Shown: positions 60,593 to 64,000 of the stretch, in pieces
How positions within the stretch are numbered: position 1 is the stretch's first letter
Layout of the letters: each line of letters opens with the position of its first letter
NCBI RefSeq assembly: GCF_900299525.1
Contig: NZ_OMKA01000031.1
Span: forward strand, 248,001-312,000
Reading direction: 5' to 3'
DNA length: 64,000 nucleotides
Source of the DNA: Aquimarina sp. Aq78
GTDB taxonomy: Bacteria > Bacteroidota > Bacteroidia > Flavobacteriales > Flavobacteriaceae
Translations under genes and position numbers: made by a program
Notes under the pieces: model-generated
What the model saw: the letters and a program-made list of their open reading frames with translations, nothing else
What the model was told of the DNA's origin: nothing
Databases searched by the model: none

Positions 60593-61906
60593 ATGAAGGC
60601 AAACAAAAAAATCAAGAATCTATTCCTGTTACAGATTCTAGTGCTTGGGATTAATATATGTTCGGCGCAACTTTTTAAAACTACATTAAAAGCTTCGTTA
60701 CTCAACCCTCCAGAAAAAGATATAGGTGATGTAAAAAGAGTAGCGATACTAGATTTCGAAAATGTAAGTAATGAAGAATATAAAACCGCAGGAGTAGATA
60801 TTGGAAGTAAAATGGCAGATTACCTTTCTGCAGCGCTGTTAAAAGAATATAGAGGAAAAACTGGGGATTCCTATATGAATGGTGGGCGTACAGATATATA
60901 TGCAATAGTTGAGCGAGAAGAATTAGAAAAAATTCTTAATGAACAGGAATTGGGATTAGGAGATATTAGTGATTCAAAAGCGGTTGAGATAGGGAAAAAA
61001 CTTGGAGTCGATGCTATTATAACAGGCAATGTTTCTTATTCTAGTAAAGATGAAAGGAGCGAAAATTCATATCGAAATGATGAAGGCAAATTAATTAGAA
61101 CATATTCGCTTACAAGAACATGTTCGGCCGAAGCTCGAATGAAAATACTCTCTGTAGAAACAGGGGAAGTTTTAGGGCAAACCAACGGGCGTTCTTCAAG
61201 TCATGATAGCACAAAATCAAATACCAAACCAAGATATGATGCAGTGATGAGCCCGGATAAGATAGCAGAATATGCTTGCGAGAATATTGGATACAGATTG
61301 GCAAATTATATCGCTCCGTATTATAATTTACATACATTCGTCTTTGAAAATGTGAAACATAAAAAACTCAAACACCGGGTTAAGGATGCAAAAAAATATG
61401 TGAAATTAAAAGAAATTGATAAAGCTCATCAAATGTACGATGCTATTTATCAGGTAGATCCTTATAATCCCCAACTAGTTTATAATATAGGAGTGTTAAA
61501 TGAGGTTGCGGGTAATTATAAAAAAGCAAAAGAGTTATATAGCACGGCTGTTAATATGGATTCTGAAAATAAAGCATATGTAAGTGGATTGAAAAGAGCA
61601 GAAGAGAATATAGAACTTACAGAGATTCTTGCTTATATGGGCATCACAATAGAGCCACACAGACTTTTGGAAGCATCTGATATCGAAAAAATACTAACCG
61701 AACGAATAAAGATAAAAGGCCCAAGGAGTAAGCGGAAAATAGCTTATGAAAATCCGTCTGAGGGTTCAGGAGAATTAGGCAAATTTCCTGGAGGTATGGA
61801 ACTTGATTTGGTGAAAAAAACAGATGATGGAAAATGGGTAATGGCCACATTACCTAATGGTAAAAAAGGATATTTTAGAGAAAAAGATGTGATAACTGGT
61901 AAGTAA
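60593..61906 (+). CDS. CsgG-like protein with TPR and SH3-like C-terminus
   Basis: The 437 residues start with a Sec signal peptide (to NICSAQ, about residue 26). A CsgG/curli-assembly-like domain follows (about 45-240: VKRVAILDFENVSNEEY, DIYAIVEREELEKILNEQELG, GKKLGVDAIITGNVSY), then a TPR pair (about 270-330, YNIGVLNEVAGNYKKAKELYSTA). A C-terminal SH3-like domain (about 375-430, MELDLVKKTDDGKWVMATLPNGKKGYF) may touch peptidoglycan. There is no lipobox, unlike CsgG. It is likely periplasmic. The upstream dyad ties it to the two-component system 141 bp before. Confidence 0.85.
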   Translation: MKANKKIKNLFLLQILVLGINICSAQLFKTTLKASLLNPPEKDIGDVKRVAILDFENVSNEEYKTAGVDIGSKMADYLSAALLKEYRGKTGDSYMNGGRTDIYAIVEREELEKILNEQELGLGDISDSKAVEIGKKLGVDAIITGNVSYSSKDERSENSYRNDEGKLIRTYSLTRTCSAEARMKILSVETGEVLGQTNGRSSSHDSTKSNTKPRYDAVMSPDKIAEYACENIGYRLANYIAPYYNLHTFVFENVKHKKLKHRVKDAKKYVKLKEIDKAHQMYDAIYQVDPYNPQLVYNIGVLNEVAGNYKKAKELYSTAVNMDSENKAYVSGLKRAEENIELTEILAYMGITIEPHRLLEASDIEKILTERIKIKGPRSKRKIAYENPSEGSGELGKFPGGMELDLVKKTDDGKWVMATLPNGKKGYFREKDVITGK

Positions 61907-62032
61907 TATTCCAAAATTTATGGATGATAATTATAAAAAGTAACAATAAATGAAGTTTGTAGCAGGCTATTTATTTTAAGATTGATGATGAAGTAGGAAG
62001 AAGATATCAGGTCCTAACGCGGTTTTAAATAA

Positions 62033-62068
62033 TAAAAAGCAGTAATGAAAGTAACTGGCTTTTTTTAT
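62033..62068 (+). terminator. Terminator between convergent genes
   Basis: AAAAAGCAGTAA (about 62035-62046) pairs with GTAACTGGCTTTTT (62051-62064), with one bulge, and a T7 run follows. It ends the CsgG-like transcript before the convergent exonuclease gene. Confidence 0.6.
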
Positions 62069-62083
62069 GAACGAAAAAACTAA

Positions 62084-62644
62084 TCATTCAAAATCATTAT
62101 CTTGTTGAATACACCAATGTAAGATTTTAGCAATATTTTTGGCATCATCGACTCCTCTGTGGTGCGTTCCTTCCAGAGGGATTTCTAAAATTCCTAATGC
62201 CCCTTTCATCCCAACCTTTCTTCGTAATCCTTTAGTTTCAGAAAAAAGCGCTTTCACATTGATATGATTTTGTGATAAAGGATATTTCATTCCTCTGTTA
62301 GCACATTGTTTCTTCATCATGTTTAGATCATACTGCCCGTAACTTGCCCAGGTGTATTCATGACCCTTGTATTGAGTTCTTAGCATTTCGCAGGCAGCTT
62401 CAAAAGAAACACCTTCTCGATCTACTAATTTTTGAGTGATCGTAGTGAGTTCTGTGCAAAAAGGACTTACTTCTGATTGCTCGGGTGTAATGAGTATCCC
62501 TTTATTTTTAGAAATGCTTCCCGTTTGAGTATCCAAAAGGCAGATTCCTATTTCTATGATTTCATTGACCTGGCCTGCAGGAATAGGTCCATTCCAGCAG
62601 GTAGCTTCTAGATCTATGACTATAATTGTATTTGTTGTTTTCAT
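62084..62644 (-). CDS. DEDDh 3'-5' exonuclease (ERI-1/KapD-like)
   Basis: The ATG at 62644 is preferred over a TTG at 62659 (186 aa). Exo motifs are visible: IVIDLEATCW (DxE), ASYGQYDLNMMK (motif II) and HHRGVDDAKNIAKIL (HxxxxD). The INVKALFSE and GTHHRGVDDA segments match the ERI-1/KapD-like group acting on RNA or DNA 3' ends. It is cytoplasmic. It is followed upstream (same strand) by a TPR protein and prfH; a shared role in RNA or ribosome care is possible but unproven. Confidence 0.9.
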   Translation of the reverse strand: MKTTNTIIVIDLEATCWNGPIPAGQVNEIIEIGICLLDTQTGSISKNKGILITPEQSEVSPFCTELTTITQKLVDREGVSFEAACEMLRTQYKGHEYTWASYGQYDLNMMKKQCANRGMKYPLSQNHINVKALFSETKGLRRKVGMKGALGILEIPLEGTHHRGVDDAKNIAKILHWCIQQDNDFE

Positions 62645-62693
62645 TTTTTTTATTTTCAATACATCACCCCAGCAAAAGCTAGAGTGATGTGCT

Positions 62694-63227
62694 TTATGAT
62701 TTCTTCTTTGATTTTTTAGAAGAAGACTTATCCTTAGATTTTTTCTTCTTTGGCATTTTATTTTTAATTCGTTCTTCCTCTTCTTTTATGTCATTGATGA
62801 AATGATTATTGTAGGCATTCTCTTTTGCCAACTTCAGACATTTTATTGCTTTTTTATAGTCCTTTTTTTGCTCAAAAAGAATCCCTTTTTTTAGATATAG
62901 CATTGCCTTATCTGTTCCTTTTACGGTAAGGGCAAAGTCGATTAGTTTTTCGGCTTCCTCATAATCTTCATTCCAAAGTAAGACATTGATATACTTTGGA
63001 TATACATCTAATGCATACATATCCTCTGCTAAAGCATGCTGATAATACTCTTTTGCAACCTCATAATTCTTCAAATTTTCTGCATATATCTGACCCAAAA
63101 GACTTAATGCAATTGGATTTTTTTCATCATAAGACAATGCGTAGTTCAAAGACTCTACGGCTTCCTCTAAGTTATAAGGATAGGCGTCTAATGCCTGAAA
63201 TAAATATTTGTCTAGTAAATTACTCAT
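62694..63227 (-). CDS. TPR protein with lysine-rich tail
   Basis: The 177 residues comprise four TPR-like helical pairs (e.g. ALSLLGQIYAENLKNYEVAKEYYQHAL and MLYLKKGILFEQKKDYKKAIKCLKLA) and a C-terminal tail of about 25 residues made almost only of Lys, Ser and Asp. There is no signal peptide, so it is cytoplasmic. The basic tail could bind RNA or ribosomes. It starts 3 bp after the prfH stop codon, so the two are probably co-translated. Confidence 0.8.
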   Translation of the reverse strand: MSNLLDKYLFQALDAYPYNLEEAVESLNYALSYDEKNPIALSLLGQIYAENLKNYEVAKEYYQHALAEDMYALDVYPKYINVLLWNEDYEEAEKLIDFALTVKGTDKAMLYLKKGILFEQKKDYKKAIKCLKLAKENAYNNHFINDIKEEEERIKNKMPKKKKSKDKSSSKKSKKKS

Positions 63228-63230
63228 TTT

Positions 63231-63926
63231 CTAATTCTTTAATTGATTGTATAAATCATTTTTTAATTGATTTCGTTTGTTTTTAAAGGTTTTTGTCTCT
63301 CTTTTCTTTTTGAAATCAGTTCCTTTAAATACTCTAATCGGATTACCACGTTGAACATTCAAGTGATTTTCCCATTCGTCTACCATCGATTTTTTTAATT
63401 GTTCTAACTGGACTTCAACTACTTTGGTTTTTAATCGTTCGACAGCAATTTTTCGATTTTGATGTTGTGAACGACTATCCATTACCACTACACTTGTATC
63501 TGTAAGCTTGTGTGTTGCTCTAACTGCAGAATTTACCTTATTCACATGCTGGCCCCCTGGCCCCGAACTTCGCATGGTTTTAAATACAATATCTTTTTCT
63601 GCTATTTTTTCTATCGGCTTAAGATCTAATTCATAGATACCTACGAACCAATTTTTTCGTTTATGATATTTTCGAAAAGTTGAGGTTCCTATCCATTGTA
63701 CAGTGCCCAACCACGAGTTTAACAAAGAGTTTATTTCATTGCCTTGCAGCTTTATTGTTGCAGATTGCAATGTGCCGTTTTCTATACCTTTTACTCTCTG
63801 CATGATGCTATAGGTTATTCCTGTATATCGTATGTCATCCAAAAAATACTTAAGCACCTGGGCTACGACCCAGCAACATTCTGCCGGGCCTCTTCCTGCT
63901 GTTATTTGTATAATCTTTTGATTCAT
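63231..63926 (-). CDS. prfH: Peptide chain release factor homologue PrfH
   Basis: The ATG at 63926 (MNQKIIQITAGRGPAECCW) is preferred over a GTG at 63950 that lies in a palindrome (231 aa). The GGQ motif is in MRSSGPGGQHVNKVNSAVRATH, which triggers peptidyl-tRNA hydrolysis. The N-terminal TAGRGPAECCWVVA stretch is characteristic of PrfH rather than RF1/RF2, and no stop-codon-reading domain of full size is present. PrfH is known to rescue ribosomes damaged at the decoding centre and is often paired with the RNA ligase RtcB, whose gene would lie beyond this edge if present. Confidence 0.9.
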   Translation of the reverse strand: MNQKIIQITAGRGPAECCWVVAQVLKYFLDDIRYTGITYSIMQRVKGIENGTLQSATIKLQGNEINSLLNSWLGTVQWIGTSTFRKYHKRKNWFVGIYELDLKPIEKIAEKDIVFKTMRSSGPGGQHVNKVNSAVRATHKLTDTSVVVMDSRSQHQNRKIAVERLKTKVVEVQLEQLKKSMVDEWENHLNVQRGNPIRVFKGTDFKKKRETKTFKNKRNQLKNDLYNQLKN

Positions 63927-63942
63927 TTTTTTATTTTTTACA

Positions 63943-63973
63943 GACCTCACAGGTTTTTAAAACCTGTGAGGTC
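63943..63973. repeat. Perfect 15-bp-arm palindrome at the window edge
   Basis: GACCTCACAGGTTTT and AAAACCTGTGAGGTC flank a single T. A palindrome of this wording is common between genes in Bacteroidota genomes that I recall. It lies just upstream of prfH on the minus strand and could terminate the preceding transcript or be a REP-like repeat. Confidence 0.7.
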
Positions 63974-64000
63974 TTAATTTTGCGTTAGGGATTGAGGCTT

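Noticed and set aside
1..64000. tRNA, rRNA, insertion sequences and prophage genes
   Set aside because: No cloverleaf, rRNA-like segment, transposase, integrase or phage structural protein was recognised on reading both strands; a covariance-model scan would be decisive for small RNAs.

Overview
The window is AT-rich DNA from a marine-type member of the Bacteroidota, most likely the family Flavobacteriaceae and in gene content closest to an Aquimarina-like genome. This is inferred from type IX secretion (T9SS) C-terminal tails, ECF sigma/FecR/TonB-receptor signalling, membrane-anchored AraC regulators, TPR-linked histidine kinases, lipoprotein signal peptides and TAnnTTTG-type -7 promoter elements. 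No rRNA, tRNA, CRISPR array, transposase or phage gene was recognised.

Layout. 1-700: the end of a membrane protein and trmL. 713-7436 (+): a tight cobalt-chelatase operon (AAA+/VWA chelatase subunit, cbiA, cobN). 7437-15693: an accessory stretch of small lipoproteins, an AraC regulator, a VOC lipoprotein, a DctA-type symporter and an ECF sigma factor with a small membrane partner. It also holds related inverted-repeat-ended spacers and a DUF2200 remnant. 15745-22242: a ToxR-like membrane regulator facing a lipoprotein gene across three 11-bp-spaced direct repeats, then two membrane AraC regulators, an epimerase-like oxidoreductase and an outer-membrane-type protein. 22327-23554 (-): a small coiled-coil protein, Fe-type superoxide dismutase and a TPR protein. 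23898-31607 (-): the second B12 block. cobQ, cobD, cbiB and a P-loop ATPase come first, then a cobalamin riboswitch, then a [2Fe-2S] protein, a Rossmann oxidoreductase, cobA and cbiX. 31779-37829: a TPR-HTH regulator, then (-) a TonB receptor, FecR and ECF sigma. 38430-52037 (+): two very large T9SS-exported proteins (1076 and 2964 aa) with the same promoter layout and related C-terminal tails, and an FnIII-like lipoprotein. 52363-61906: a divergent module. On the minus strand are a membrane protein, a secreted protein and an exported WD40-caspase protein. On the plus strand are a tiny acidic lipoprotein, a TPR histidine kinase, a response regulator and a CsgG-like/TPR/SH3 protein. 62084-63926 (-): an exonuclease, a TPR protein and prfH.

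How the genes work together. The two B12 blocks cover uroporphyrinogen III methylation (cobA), cobalt chelation (cbiX and the CobN type), a,c-diamidation (cbiA), the remaining amidations (cobQ) and aminopropanol-arm attachment (cobD, cbiB). The corrin-ring methylases and the lower-ligand genes are not in the window. The most system-like candidate for new biology is the 52-62 kb caspase module. A 16-bp dyad lies at similar distances upstream of both the caspase gene and the CsgG-like gene, so the response regulator encoded between them may control both. A second candidate is the pair of giant T9SS proteins, with twin 12-bp-spaced TGTAGGGGT boxes, identical box-to-promoter spacing and long leaders carrying possible leader peptides.
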